Shown here in pieces: positions 1-11,820 of a DNA stretch of 64,000 nt; the stretch's first letter is position 1; every line of letters begins with the position of its first letter. This stretch comes from Volutella citrinella (taxonomy: Eukaryota; Ascomycota; Sordariomycetes; Hypocreales; Nectriaceae): contig JAWZSP010000001.1 of the NCBI GenBank assembly GCA_034401135.1, positions 6,448,001 through 6,512,000 on the forward strand, written 5' to 3'. A program made the translations under genes and the position numbers. Below the pieces are notes generated by a model. That model made no database searches, was not told where the DNA came from, and saw nothing but the letters and a program-made list of their open reading frames with translations.

Positions 1-1328
1 AAAAGCGCCACAGAGCAGGCCATTCTAGGCTACTTCTGGTCCGTCTATCTCCCATACGGGCGCGCTGCTTCACCCAAAGCTGTGCAGAGGGCCTACTATG
101 GCTGGGCGAACATCGCTATTAAGCTACAGCCGGATCATCCCATGGTTCGGATGGCAATGCTGGCCGCTGGCCTTAATCGCATGGGGCAGGAGTCCAATGA
201 CCAGGCGATAATTGAGCGAAGTTATACTTTCTACGGCAAGGGACTGCTTGCTGTTATGAATGCTCTTTCCAGGGGCGGCACGGAGCCGGACCCAGCAATA
301 ATGACGACGCTGAGACTATTTTCCGTGTTTGAGGTGGGTAGTTTCTGCTACTGCTCATTATTTAGCCTCAAATTGCTGATGATGAGCTAGTTTTGGTCAA
401 TGCCCAAGCCCGACAAGAGAAAGGACCATTTTCAAGCCTGGCATTTTCACACAGACGGCTTGGCTGCATTTATTTTACACTACGGCCCCCATGGTTTCAA
501 AGAGGGAATTCGCCATGACATATTTGCCGAGTGTCGGCTAGAACAAGTAGGTGACCCGTGGGTGAAATAGGGACTACACGTTCCTAACATGTAGGTGCCT
601 AGATTGGAGTCTACCTAGCTCTTCGGAGGCCAGCACCTTTTGCGAGAAAGCCATGGAAAACCATTCCATGGACGCATATTGACAAGAGTCTTAAAGACAT
701 GCTAATGGACTTGGCGATCGATGTTCCTGGAATGTACGCACAGATTGACAGCATGGCAGCTTCAGGCCAAGAATCTGCTACAAAGACACAAACTCAACGC
801 CTCAAGCTCATCCAACATGCATGGTCTCTGGCCCGCGATCTCCAAGAGTGGAAAGAGGGCCCTGGTCGAGCCACGCTGATATTTTCGCAAGAACTAGTGG
901 GCAAGACGGGCTATCTCATTACAATTGAAGACATGTCCGAGGGTCTGCTGGCGCTCTCCTACTGGGCCGTGGGCATTTTGCTCTACGACATCATCCATGG
1001 CGAGACGAAGCTCTGTCCAGCGGCGGCGCAAGAGCCTGGATTGTGGCTCGAGACGAGCAACCCGCTGTACTACTGCCGCGGCATGCTGGCACTGATGTCG
1101 TACTTCCTGCAGTCCGAAGTGACTGCCCATTTCAAGGCCAAAGCGTTTGCGTACATTGCCATTGCCATCAATTATCTGAGGCAGCCGCAGAAAGACCTCG
1201 CCGTGTCGCAAGAGAAGCTTCTTCTGCTTCGCGACTTGATGAGGGGGTTTGGCGACATGCCGTCAACGTTTTTGAACTATATGACGGCCAGCCTGCAAGG
1301 ACAACTCGTCAACAATGCGACACCATGA
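1..1328 (+). CDS. Fungal-specific transcription factor, C-terminal part (partial at window start)
   Basis: The reading frame is open from base 1, so the 5' end with any Zn2Cys6 cluster lies outside the window. Proposed exons are 1-333, 391-550 and 619-1328, giving 400 residues plus a stop. The first intron has GTGGGT/CTAG ends. The second (551-618) joins a phase-1 codon so that the protein reads through ALRRPAPFARKPWKTIPW. The helical pattern, the motif HTDGLAAFILHYGPHGF and the basic-aromatic stretch after the second junction resemble the PF11951 (fungal_trans_2) regulatory domain of Zn2Cys6 regulators. Such proteins are nuclear transcription factors, but the target is unknown. A decayed copy of its last exon follows directly downstream. 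Confidence 0.7.
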
Positions 1329-1409
1329 TAGGGTTGAGTAGGTAGTATTTGTTCTCAGATCGCTTCGATTAGTGCCTCGCTTTCTGACTGGCTTCACACC
1401 ATTGCCTTG

Positions 1410-1780
1410 ATCCTCGGAAGCCATTACCATCTGCGAGGCGGTGATAGAAACCATTCCTTAGACACACATTAACAAAAGCGTCAAGGATCTGTGAATTGAC
1501 ATTGTGAAAGAGGTTAGGCTTCGGTCAAGGAATCCGCTACAAAGACAACCACGCGACACGCCGCGCTGACCGAACATGCACGAACATGCACGTCGCTAGC
1601 CCGTAGTCTTCCAGAGTGGAAGGATGGCCCTGGTCAATGGCGCCGAGAGATGCGGAAGAAGGGTTGAACTCGCAACTACTGGCCATCTGCCGTGTTCTGG
1701 TTGACGTGGAAGTCTTCAACATGTTGGGGCTGCTACACTCGAGTCATTATGGGAAGACACGTCAAAATGATGCTCACATG
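1410..1780 (+). pseudogene. Degenerate tandem copy of the upstream transcription factor's last exon
   Basis: Bases from about 1410 align by eye with about 612-880 of the preceding gene. They share the CTCGGAAGCC start, GAAACCATTCC, GCTACAAAGACA, GAACATGCA, CTTCCAGAGTGGAA and GGCCCTGGTC, in the same order. The copy has lost about 40 bases corresponding to 733-757, carries an internal 10-base duplication (CGAACATGCA twice, near 1572-1590) and has stops in every useful frame. Beyond 1660 the similarity is weaker and may reach about 1780. In the best-aligned stretch several differences are G to A in the copy (TGG to TAG, TTG to TTA), as expected from RIP or plain decay. Confidence 0.65.
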
Positions 1781-2033
1781 AACTACTATTGCGTGCTCGG
1801 GGAGGGCCGAGGGTTAGTGCTGTAACTTCGGCATCAGCCGATATCTGCGTCTAATCGGGCTTAATGCAAATGCCAGCGGCCGAGACTACTCCACTCCACC
1901 TGAATCCAGTCGCGAGACCCTACCTCAACTTTACCTTGACCATCTCTCGGTCCTGTCCGCCTTTGCTCGGCCCTTATTGCATTGTACTGACACCACTTGA
2001 CCCACAGCCTGGAGACGTGCATTGGGCCCTGCG

Positions 2034-4205
2034 ATGGATCCTAGTGGCATCGCAGCCTTGCAGCCTTCGGTGTCCAAGGCTTGTCACCGATGCCACAGTC
2101 GCAAAGTAAAGGTATGATTAAATAATGTGCTCTCTGTGATAGATCTGAGCTGAGCCCCTGTATCAGTGTGATCTGCAGGTACCGCAATGTTCCGCGTGTA
2201 GGCGACAGAACGAGCAGTGCAATATCTCAGAGTGTGTCGCCTACCCCTACAGCGTCGTGGCCAGCCTACAGGATCAAATCGTCCAGCTGCAGTCCAAACT
2301 GGACAAGGCTACCAAGAATAATGGGCCGAGGACGGGATCCAGAGAGGGAGAACCCGGCAGCCAGGCTTGGTCAGAGGCCATCAGGAAGGAGGCCATCGAG
2401 GTCGGCACTCTAGCAGTAGGCGGCACAAGGAAGGACTCGGAGAATCAGTACAGTAAGTCAATGGTTGCATCTCGATTGTTTGGATAACGCTGATGTGGAT
2501 GAAACAGTTGGCAGCGCAGCAGGATCGACCTTTACTCGAATATTCTTCAAAATGATTGATCTGACCCCTCCAAGCAACTCACCCGGCTCCATTCCTCAGC
2601 TGGAGCGTGATCCGATGGAGAAGAATGCAGCTCTCCCTCCTCGGGCTATCGCCAAGCTCTTATTCCACAAGTACATCGCTATAATACACGTCTGGTGGCC
2701 GTTTCTATCACTCCCCCTCATCAGAACAACATTCCGACAAATCTATCAAAACCCCCGATCATGCAGTGAATATGAAAAATTCTTAGTCTTTATGATCCTT
2801 GCTCTCGCATCAGCGGAGAGTGCCGAGAGCAAGGACTACACTGACCTGCTGGACCTCAACGAGCCGCTCGACTACTTCCACACTGCTCTCGGCATCTTTC
2901 TCAACTTTCGAGACAAGCGCAGAGATCTCCCCGACTTGCAGGCTGCCATCCTGCTGACAATCTGGATGCTGAACTCGAGCGAGCGGAGCATGAACCATGA
3001 TCTCTGGCATATGACGCGCCACATCATGTCTGTTGCCATTGAGCTCGGTCTACACCGTCACAATATGCACTGGGGGTTTGACACGGAAGAGCTCGAGCTC
3101 CGCAACCGCACTTGGTGGACCGTATACAACCTCGAGAGGCAGGTAGCCGTCGTCACTGGACGTGTGCTATCTGTCCGCGACCACGCAATACATGCCCTCA
3201 AGCCCTCGCCCTCTAGCATGGACAGGCTTGACAGCTCCGAGGCCCTGGCAGCCCCAATATTCCACAAACAAAACGTCGGTCTGTTCAACAGCATGATACG
3301 CCTGCGCCAGCTCGGCGGTCGTGTACTAGAGTCGGTTTTCATCGCCCGCGGGTCCAATGGCAAGGCCCTCTTCACCTCCTTCCAGCAGATATGCTCACGT
3401 GTCGAGGAGCTGAGGCGGGACCTGGAGGAATGGAAGCGCGACGTGGATCTCCTGGGGATCAAGCACTGCCGGGAGTACTACGAGATAAAAGTCGAGTTCT
3501 GTCTGCTTACGCTCCTCCTAAACGAGCCTTCCCCGACGTTTATGATACCGTCGCATCAGATGGTTGCCGTTTGCTCTCGAGCTGCGTCTAGTGCTGTAAG
3601 CCAATGGACCAAGCTACAGGCAGAACATGGCATTTCGGCTGTTGGGAGAAGCTTTCGGGCTCTTCACAATGTATTGATGGTTGGGCTCGCCGCATTGTAT
3701 TGCGATTGGTACGTCAATGAGACCTATATTGCGTGGAGCAGCCCTCTGACTCAATGGATTTAGGTACACAATGACCACATCGCAGAAGAATGCCGAATTG
3801 TTCACGACGCCTGTACATGGTCGTGATACATCTTGTTGCGTTGACCTGATGGAAAGGCTCATCAAACAGATGAAGGATCCTGGTCTTGACAAATACAGAT
3901 CACTCTTGCTTGCGGTGCGAATAAAGGTATATGGCCCTGCGTCCCCAGCCGTACTGAACGAGAGCACGGAGTCGACGACTATCCCGGGAGCCACCGAGAA
4001 CAGCCCGTTCACCTTTTCTGAGAGTACAAACCCAGAGACGTCGCAGCTTTGGCCGCTCTCGGGGACACAGGATGGAAGCAGCTACATCAGCCAGGTCATG
4101 GATATTGTGAATGAGGACATGATTGACATGGATGAGGCCTTTACGATATGGTATGCGGGTGTGGTTGATGACTTGCAGGTGCCGACTCCGCCAGAGTTTC
4201 TATGA
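2034..4205 (+). CDS. Zn2Cys6 (fungal_trans) transcription factor
   Basis: Exons 2034-2111, 2167-2452, 2508-3708 and 3764-4205 give 668 residues. The cluster CHRCHSRKVKCD...CSAC...C is split by the first intron between K26 and the third cysteine and fits C-x2-C-x6-C-x6-C-x2-C-x6-C. A short coiled coil (SLQDQIVQLQSKLDK) follows, as in homodimeric members. The middle holds a PF04082-like domain around LLFHKYIAIIHVWWPFLSLP and the signature SVAIELGLHRH...RTWWTVYNLER. The protein should be a nuclear DNA-binding regulator. It stands just upstream of an aminotransferase and an MFS carrier on the same strand, which are its most likely targets by position only. All three introns are 55 bp with consensus ends. 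Confidence 0.88.
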
Positions 4206-4664
4206 TTACAAGTGAATATCTATAAATTTATGTGCATTTCCTTGGTACTTGTGTGTCTTAAACATGAGATTCTGCCAATTCAACTTAGAGCCTGGCCGTT
4301 GATGTGTACAATACGGACATGACCGACCTTGCGGCCCTAAAGCGATGGGTAAGTAGTGGCTTGTAGGCTCATCTTATCTTCTTGATGCACTAAGCGAACT
4401 CAATACCTGGCGCCACTCGCGTGGGCAGCTGATAAGGCTCGGTTGTGTCCGAGGACCAGGTCTCGAGACTGGCACCGACCGAGGTGCTCGGTGGTGGCCG
4501 AGATGAATGTGGAGACCTTCATCAGCACGGCTACTATACCAATCATGCCATTTTCCTCAAAGATTAATCCCTCTGTGTTGGGTCCTGACTAGGATACTTG
4601 TATATCAGCTTCTTTCCAGTGCTCAAACCCCCTCAATTATTGATTTGCGACAATCTCCACCAAA
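4206..4664. other. Intergenic region, probable aminotransferase promoter
   Basis: This gap of 459 bases has no coding signal. A C/A-rich leader (CAATCTCCACCAAAATGACA) precedes the next start codon. I see no repeat or RNA gene in it. Confidence 0.4.
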
Positions 4665-5802
4665 ATGACACCATCGGCAGTCCACAACGACTCTTCCGCA
4701 ACTAGCCACACGGCTGTGCCCAACGCCAAGAATGCGTCCATTTTGGTAAGCTGACGGGATCATTCATTGTGAACACCATGTTAATGGTATCTTAGGTCGG
4801 CATGCGCAATGGAGTGACGGGCCGTTTCGAGCTGGTGCCCAGAGAAAAGGCTGTCGTCTCCGTCTTTGACTCCAATTTCCTCATTGGAGACGGAATATGG
4901 GTAAGAAGCCACGCCTTCTACGCGTTTTACCACCATTTACTAATAAGTGTGTGTAGGAAGGCATTCGTGCCGTCAATGGCCGCGTGCAGTTTGCCAAAGA
5001 GCACATTGATCGCTTGTTCCAATCCGCAAAGGCCATGTTCATGGATCTTGGTCTGACCAAGCAAGACCTTCTCACCCACATTCACGACACGCTAGACGCC
5101 AATGAAATGGGAGGCGAGCCCCATGTCCACATCCGTCTTGTCGTTAGCCGCGGGTTAAAGGCGACGCCCTATCAAAACCCGCGCGTCAACATTGGTCTGC
5201 CCCTGATTGTGATTATTCCCGAGATCAAGGCCGTCGCTCCTGATGCAAAGGAAAAGGGCCTGCGACTCGGTACTTCTTGGGTGCGTCGTGGCCCCCCCGA
5301 TGTCAAAGATGAGCAATGGAACCACATATCCAAGGCGACAGATGTTCAAGCATGCATCAGTGCCAATGTCATGGGCGTCGACGAAGTCCTCATGTTGGAC
5401 CTGCGCGGTTTCGTCAAGACATGCAACTCGGTCAACTTCTTCATCGTCCGTGGGGATGAAGTCTGGGCTCCAACCAAGGATAACCAGATGCAGGGCATTA
5501 CGCGCCAAAAGACAATCGACGTGTGCCGGGCCAAGGGCGTGACGGTCCGGGAGCTGGACTTTACGCTCACCGAGGCCTGGGGGGCTGATGAGGCCTTTTG
5601 CACGGGCACGTTTCCGTCGCAGATACACGTCACTGAGATTGATGGGCGACAGATTGGCGATGGGAAGCGGGGAGCTCTGACTGATGCGATTCAGCAGTGG
5701 TACAAGGAGGAGGTGGCCAGGGACGTGGGGCGATCGAGGGAAGAGATTATGGCGGATGTTGGAAGGGCACGCGATACCAAGTTTCTAGAAAAGATTAAAT
5801 AA
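4665..5802 (+). CDS. Class IV PLP-dependent aminotransferase (branched-chain/D-amino-acid type)
   Basis: Exons 4665-4745, 4796-4900 and 4957-5802 give 343 residues. The fold family (PF01063) is shown by an N-terminal VSVFDSNFLIGDGIWEGIR, the early HIRLVVSRG strand and the PLP-lysine region WNHISKATDVQACISAN. The GITRQKTIDVCRAKGV block and ADEAFCTGTF near the C terminus also fit. These enzymes exchange an amino group between an amino acid and a 2-oxo acid in the cytosol or mitochondrion; no targeting peptide is evident. Oddity: in GFVKTCNSVNFF the glutamate that binds the PLP ring nitrogen in branched-chain aminotransferases (V-T-E-G) is replaced by threonine, which makes substrate prediction risky. 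It sits between the Zn2Cys6 regulator and an allantoate-permease-like carrier on the same strand. Confidence 0.88.
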
Positions 5803-6300
5803 GATGTGCGACTTTGACTCAATGTTTGTCAATTGACATGATCTGTCTGTGACTCCAATCTCGCCAGTACCGTTGCTCGTATACCATGTAATTCATGCAC
5901 CTCTCCAAGTAGTCTCCAAGTTTTGTATAGCGGGAGGAGATACTGAATCTCTGGTTGGGAACATGAGCTCATCGTATCTCTATTACCATCGAAGCGCTGA
6001 CGAGAATGCTCTGTAGTAGATTGCCAAATTCCGTGAATCCCGTAAGCGCAGCCACTGGCCAAACTCTGCACCTGGTCTGAGAGAAGCGATAGTGGCCGAG
6101 GCTTCAGTTGGACTAGCCCGGATCACGTTATCGCCAGTCCCCACCTCTGCTCGCTCGAGTCCGAAAGATAGCTCGGCCCCCACCGAGCCCAATCTTGACT
6201 GTCGCATGTCTGGAGCAAAGATTTAAACATACCTATCAGCCAGGTGGATATCCCATCATGGGCACTCGAGGAACAGCTCAGTACATTCTCAACATTCATC
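5803..6300. other. Intergenic region upstream of the MFS permease
   Basis: The gap is about 500 bases. The open frame reaching back from the permease uses a GTG at 6244, so the first proper ATG at 6301 is taken as the start. No other gene is visible. Confidence 0.35.
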
Positions 6301-8019
6301 ATGAGTCTCACTGCATCTGAGAAAGTGGACGGCATGGACAAGGCAGACGCCGTGGCTGCCCTTTCAACCTCGCAGAGCAACGATGAAGCAGGCCAAATCT
6401 CTCTGACCCAGGCCCAGGCTCGTCGCCTGCTACTCAAGACAGATCTAGTTATCATGCCTCTGGCCGTCTTGAGTATGACATTGGCTTTCCTGGACAAGGT
6501 ACGACAACCAACACGCTCTGAGGATTGATCGCTGACGACAGTGCAATCAGAATGCTCTCGGCTACGCAGCAATCTTTGAGCTGAAGACCGATGCAAACCT
6601 CAAAGGCCAGGAGTACAGCTGGCTTGGAAGCATCTTCTATTTCGGTTATCTCGCCATGGAATTCCCCAACCTTTGGCTCATGACCAAGCTCCCAATTGGA
6701 AAATACATTGGCGTCTGCTTGGGACTCTGGGGAGTTGCCAGCTGTCTGATGGCTGTTTGTCATAACTTTGCGGGCCTGGCCACTGTCCGATTCTTCCTGG
6801 GCGTCTTTGAGGCTGCCATGCTTCCCTGTATGCTTATCCTCAACTCCATGTGGTACCGCCGCGAGGAGCAGCCGCTCCGGACAGCATTCTGGTACAATAC
6901 CTTTGCGGGCGTGTTTGGCGGTATTCTTTCCTACGCCATTGGGAAAATTAACGGGTCCCTGTCAACATGGAAGGTAGGCCCTTGCAAGACCTTACGAGCA
7001 ATACCTCTCTTGGCTAACCTTTTTTACCATTAGTACATCTTCATCATCTACGGAGCCGTGACAGTGTTTACTGGCATCGTCGTCTTCTTCGGTCTTCCAG
7101 ACTCACCCTCAAAGGCGTGGTTCTTTACTGAAGAAGAGAAGAAGTTGGTCGTGCTACGTCTGGCATCAAACCAGACTGGCATTGAGTCTAGCAGGGTAAG
7201 TAGTATCGCTCTGGCCAATTCCGCTGGTGGTCATTGCTTACTCGTCAAAGAAATTCTCGCCAAAACAAATGCTGGAGACGCTTTCCGACCCCAAATGCTA
7301 CTGCACCTGGCTTTGCGTCTTTGGCTATGCACTTGCCAACGCCGGCATCACCAACTTCAACCCTCTCATCATCTCGGGATACGGCTTCAGTCGAACCAAG
7401 ACTGTGCTCATGGCCACTCCCCAAGCAGCCGTTGCCATGGTTGCCGGTGCCGTCTTTACCGCTATATCCTTCTTCGTTCCCAACGTGCGGTGTCTTCTCG
7501 CAGTCATTGCGTCAGTCATTGGTCTCACAGGCGCCGTCATGGTAGAGACGTTGGACGTGAAGCATAGCCGCGATGCGTCACTTGTGGGAGTGTATCTGAT
7601 GGGCTTCTACAACGTGCCTTGGGTGCTGATGCTCAGTCTTCAGTCGTCCAATGTTGCTGGGGCCACAAAGAAGAGTTTCATGGCTATTTCAGTCGCCATC
7701 ATCTACGGTAAAGCCCTGACCCGCTTCGACGCAAGAGAGCCCTGACACTAATGGTTTACCAGCTGTTGGCAACATAGTAGGACCTCAACTGTTTCTCACA
7801 AGCCAGGCACCAAAATATCCCCTGGGCATTGCCACCATGATTTTCGCATTCGCGCTCATGGCAGCTGCAAGTCTTGCCTACTGGGCCTTGGCGGTATTGG
7901 AAAACAAACGACGGGATCAACAGCACGGCAAGCCAAGTGATAGCGTCCAGAGTGGACTCGAAGCGGAGAAGCTGGATGTGACGGATGTTCAAAACACCTC
8001 TTTTCGGTATACATACTGA
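6301..8019 (+). CDS. MFS transporter, allantoate permease (Dal5) family
   Basis: Exons 6301-6498, 6551-6973, 7034-7195, 7251-7707 and 7763-8019 give 498 residues. An acidic cytosolic N terminus precedes about 12 membrane segments. Family marks of the anion:cation symporter group are LLLKTDLVIMPLAVLSM at the first helix, FFLGVFEAAMLPC in helix 4/5, MWYRREEQPLRTAFWYN, the FTEEEKK loop and a helix-11 GNIVGPQLF. Dal5 relatives import allantoate, ureido compounds, dipeptides or vitamins by proton symport at the plasma membrane; the substrate here is not readable. It follows the aminotransferase on the same strand, which suggests uptake and transamination of one nitrogen compound. Confidence 0.9.
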
Positions 8020-8432
8020 AAGGATACTCTGCTCGTCCTGAGGCTCAGCTTGGAAGAGCAGGGAAATAGATAGATGCTTAATACACTCGAATCAATCTCA
8101 ACCTTGTCGGCATTTCAGCAGTGGGCCTCGCTGGGTTATGTGGGTACCATATTCAGCTCTGAGCGGAATAACAACGCTTGTCGGGTAAAATACGCCCAAC
8201 GCCAAGAGCGCCAAGAGCGAATTCAGCCCCCTGAAGGGCATATTTCTCCGACAGTACTCCTCTTTTCGCCCCAGCGTGCCACCAGCTGCGTAGAACATTG
8301 GCCAGCTCTCGCCAGCGGAACTAGCTTCAAGACAGTCTCTTGGCACTTCATGTCCACCTCCAGCTGTCTATCGTCTCCTAATCCTGCCAGGTTCCCTTCA
8401 ACATCACCGAACCAGCTGCTACACCCAGCATC
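8020..8432. other. Intergenic region
   Basis: I see no coding signal here. It probably holds the permease 3' UTR and the promoter of the next gene, whose ATG at 8433 follows CCCAGCATC. Confidence 0.3.
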
Positions 8433-9333
8433 ATGTCCGAATACGGAGGGCCGCCGCCGCCCAAGACGGCAGCGGCGCGCACAACGCTCAAATTCCTATG
8501 GCTCTTCATCTTGGACTTTATGATGCACGTCGGGATGTTGATTATTGGCATCATGGGGTACACTGGCGCGGGCAGTGACGAAGACCCGACGTATCTGCGA
8601 AACGTATATGTCATATTCCCTGCTATGGCGCACCATGTTCAGCGGGCTTATATCGCATTGGTAGGCACCCCGAGGGCTTTTCTGTCTCTAGCTTGAGCGA
8701 CCAACTGACACCACGCTCACAGGCCGCTCTTAGCATACCCGTGGAAGGATACCTGGCTACTGCAGCCATGATTTATGTGTTCCGGCTGAGGGGCAGGGAC
8801 TATGACGAAGACGACTTGTTCAAGGCGATTCGCATCGTCACCTACTGGCTCATCCCGTGGTATCTGCTCTGTATTGTGTTCTGGGGTCTACTTGTAGGCC
8901 TTAACGCAACATATGTCCCATTCTTGTCGGACGCTCTTGTGGAGTGCAAGAAGTATGGCAGCAGGCTCACGCAATGCGGCATGCTTAATGGAACGTGGAT
9001 ACTGGGCATGATCTACTGGTAAGCCGAGATGGTCCTTACTTGAGGTGTTCTGTAGTGGCTAACCATCTCAGTCTTGTGAGCCTGGTCCAGCTCGGTCTCA
9101 CTCTCCTCCTCCGCCATCGCCTCACCCACTTTGTTCCTGAAGACGATGACCCTGGACTCTTGGTCTTTGGGGTTTCTGATCGCGCTATTGCGGCTCGGGC
9201 TGCCCGTGAGGCACTCATACCAGCCTCCCCGGATCCTTTTACCGGGCCGAACCAGCCCCAAGTACCCTTGTCGACCCTGCCGGCGCTAGGAGGCCAAGTC
9301 AAAGCCATTTACCCTCCTAAAAATCGGCTTTGA
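8433..9333 (+). CDS. Small polytopic membrane protein of unknown function
   Basis: Exons 8433-8660, 8723-9018 and 9072-9333 give 261 residues. The protein shows about four hydrophobic segments: FLWLFILDFMMHVGMLIIGI, a weaker one in VEGYLATAAMIYVF, YWLIPWYLLCIVFWGLLVGL and the junction-spanning ILGMIYCLVSLVQLGL. The C-terminal 75 residues are hydrophilic and rich in Ala, Pro and acidic residues, so probably cytosolic. Splice junctions keep the helices continuous, which supports the model. I do not recognise the family. It is downstream of the permease on the same strand, but nothing ties it to transport. Confidence 0.7.
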
Positions 9334-9658
9334 ATGACTCGCCGCTTTTTCATTGAGGATGGGGGGTCTGTGGTTTGTTGCTGACAAGGCATGGGAACAT
9401 GAGTTGAATAGTGTCCTGGGATAATGAGCCTTGAACAGCGTGAATGTAAATCCGATATACCACTAATATGTGCTACGTGGTCGACCTTTCTATTTTTCCG
9501 AGACATTGTGCATCGGCCCGAATCTAAAGCCGTTGACCGCTATCTCGATTCCAGCTTGATTCATCTTGAACTCTACGCAGCTTGCAAGTAGAGAAGGCCT
9601 GCGGCCATCTCCCAAAACCAAACAAAGATTACAAACTCCCCTGCCAGACGCAGTCGTC

Positions 9659-9997
9659 ATGGCAAGCTCTACTTCATGGACCGCAGTCAGTGACTTCCCG
9701 GAGAGCAACGACAGCCAGACAGTCAAGAACTTTCAGCGACACGACCAGGATGGACAGCCGCTAGATGTGAAGCTGCAGCAAGTCTGGCACGAGCGGCGAG
9801 AGTACGTGCAGATGGTCAAGTGCTTCGAGACGAGAGACGATTTGTTGTCAACTTGCCTAGCCAGCACAAGGTGCCAAACTCTGGCTTACGCGTATGACGC
9901 GTATACGAATGTCGGAAAGCTAGGCTTCTATGATAGGATCATAGCAGAGCCTCAGGAGATGGCTATCCGTGGACCAACCACGCTGGGAGCCGCCTGA
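9659..9997 (+). CDS. Hypothetical protein, single exon
   Basis: A plus-strand frame starting at ATG 9659 gives 112 residues with balanced, charged composition (KNFQRHDQDGQPLDVKLQQVW, CFETRDDLLSTCLASTRC). It has no membrane segment or signal peptide. The open frame extends 31 codons upstream to another ATG at 9566, but ATG 9659 has the better context (GTCATGG). The amino-acid texture is protein-like rather than noise, yet I recognise no domain. It could be a conserved small protein, a fragment or a chance frame. Confidence 0.4.
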   Translation: MASSTSWTAVSDFPESNDSQTVKNFQRHDQDGQPLDVKLQQVWHERREYVQMVKCFETRDDLLSTCLASTRCQTLAYAYDAYTNVGKLGFYDRIIAEPQEMAIRGPTTLGAA

Positions 9998-10549
9998 CCT
10001 TCAATCAGCCAAGGTCCAATGGCTGGTAAACTTGATCTAGACTTGAAAAAGTGGGGCAGTTTCTTAAAAACTACGACCCTCTTTCATCATTGCGAGGGCT
10101 GCGGAGGGGTGAGACCTTGCGGTGTGCCAAGTTGCGGAGATGAGATGAGCCCGGGGCGCAACAGGTGTAGCCACTCTGATCACCAAAAGCCCGAATTTGC
10201 TGTAATAGAGCAATGCAGAATTACCTCATTCTCCGCCGAGTCCGCTGCATTCAATCCATAGTTGGGTTGGGGTCAGGGCGTGGTAACCAATGGTGGTTCG
10301 GAGTTACCTTAACTCCATGTATCTCCATCTCCGCTCGTACAATGCCGCCACTTCTGGAGCCATTCGCCGCTTGCTCCAAGCAGTAATTCGAGTACTTACG
10401 GTACGACAAGGGATGAGATCCATGCCTACAAAATGAACATGGAGGTGCATATAAAATTGACCATGTGCCAATAGCTATCTAACGCAGGTACAAACAGTAT
10501 TGATCTAAATCCATAGATTCTACCACCAACAGCCGTTTAACCGCACAAC
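9998..10549. promoter_or_regulatory. SDR upstream region with TATA-like element
   Basis: A TATAAA stands at 10450-10455, about 95 bases before the SDR start codon at 10550, and is followed by an A/C-rich leader (CCGCACAACATGG). The rest of this stretch holds no gene I can support. Confidence 0.35.
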
Positions 10550-11705
10550 ATGGCACCCACATACCAGGAAGGATCCAAAGGCTCGGATATCATCCGTGAC
10601 CTGGCCGAGAATATCAAGGAAAAGGTGGTTCTTGTGACGGGCGCAGCTGGCGGCATCGGCGCCCTCTACGCCATCGCCATAGCCGCCGCGTCGCCAGCCA
10701 TGATCATCCTGACTGGAAGAACCACAGACTCCGTCCGTAACACCGAGAAGGCTGTGAATGATGCCAACCCAGCCGTCAAAACCAAGATATTGGCCATTGA
10801 ACTCGGCTCATTCAAGAGCGTGCGAGAGGCTGCGGCTCAGGTCAACGGCTGGGACGACGTCCCGTTCATTGACGTGCTAGTCAACAATGCTGGCATCATG
10901 GCGTGTCCCTACCGCAAGACCGAAGACGGCTTTGAGAGCCAATTTGGCGTCAACCACCTCGGCCACTTCCTCTTCACGAACTTGATCCTGGAAAAGATTC
11001 TTCAAGCCAAAGCCCCCCGTATCATCAACGTGAGCAGCAATGGACACCGACTTGGTGGTGTTCGGTGGTTTGACCACGGCTTTGAGGTGCGCCATCATAC
11101 CAATATGGGGTTGCATAACCCGGCTAACGAATAATAGGATGGAGCAGAGTACAACAAATGGAAGGCATACGGACAGTCAAAGACAGCCAACATCTTGTTC
11201 ACTGTTGCCCTTGCAGCCAAGCTGGGTAGCCGCGGACTGCAGTCCTTTTCGGTTTGTCCTGGAGCGTATCTCTCAAACTTGGCTCGCGATCTGGACATTG
11301 CCAGCGGAAAGGCTATCGAGGAGATGCGTAAGCAAAAACTACGAACACCCAAAGTCTACTCAAGACCGCTAACAGTGTTACAATACAGGCGCTGTTGATG
11401 CTACTATGGGGACCCAATACCTCCTTGACAACCCCTTGACGTTTAAGGATGAAGAGACTATAATTGCGACGCATGTTGTCACGTCCTTTGGTGACCTGCC
11501 CGGTAAGTAAACTACTTGGCAATTGTTTGATTCAAATCGAAAAGAGGCTGACGCTGGTGCAGGTTTGAACGGCAGGCACTTCAATAATGCCCGGCTGGCT
11601 GACCAGTTGCAGGACGAGCTCTTCTCCTGGGCCACGAATCCAACTGACGCTGAGAGACTGTGGAACTTGAGCGAGGAGCTAGTGGGACAGAAGTTTCGGT
11701 ATTAA
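10550..11705 (+). CDS. Short-chain dehydrogenase/reductase (classical SDR)
   Basis: Exons 10550-11086, 11138-11327, 11389-11502 and 11563-11705 give 327 residues. The Rossmann nucleotide loop is VTGAAGGIGALYA near residue 28. NNAGIM is strand 4, and after the first intron the catalytic pair is YGQSK; SSNGH carries the serine. The C-terminal half (VCPGAYLSNLARDLD) fits the PG motif that binds the nicotinamide side. The family oxidises alcohols or reduces carbonyls with NAD(P)(H); the substrate is unknown. The layout resembles retinol-dehydrogenase/WW-domain-oxidoreductase-like fungal SDRs. No targeting signal is seen. Confidence 0.88.
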
Positions 11706-11820
11706 GCGCAGAGAGAGTCCCAGCGGTATGAAAGTATTTATCCACCCAGAGCGGGGAAGGGGCTTCACCCTCGAATAGCATAACGACCATTGATAGGAAC
11801 TTCCGCATATGCAGCGCCTT

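Noticed and set aside
8074..8523. 149-codon frame before the small membrane protein
   Set aside because: Low-complexity, Ser/Arg-rich and overlapping the better-supported exon at 8433 in another frame.
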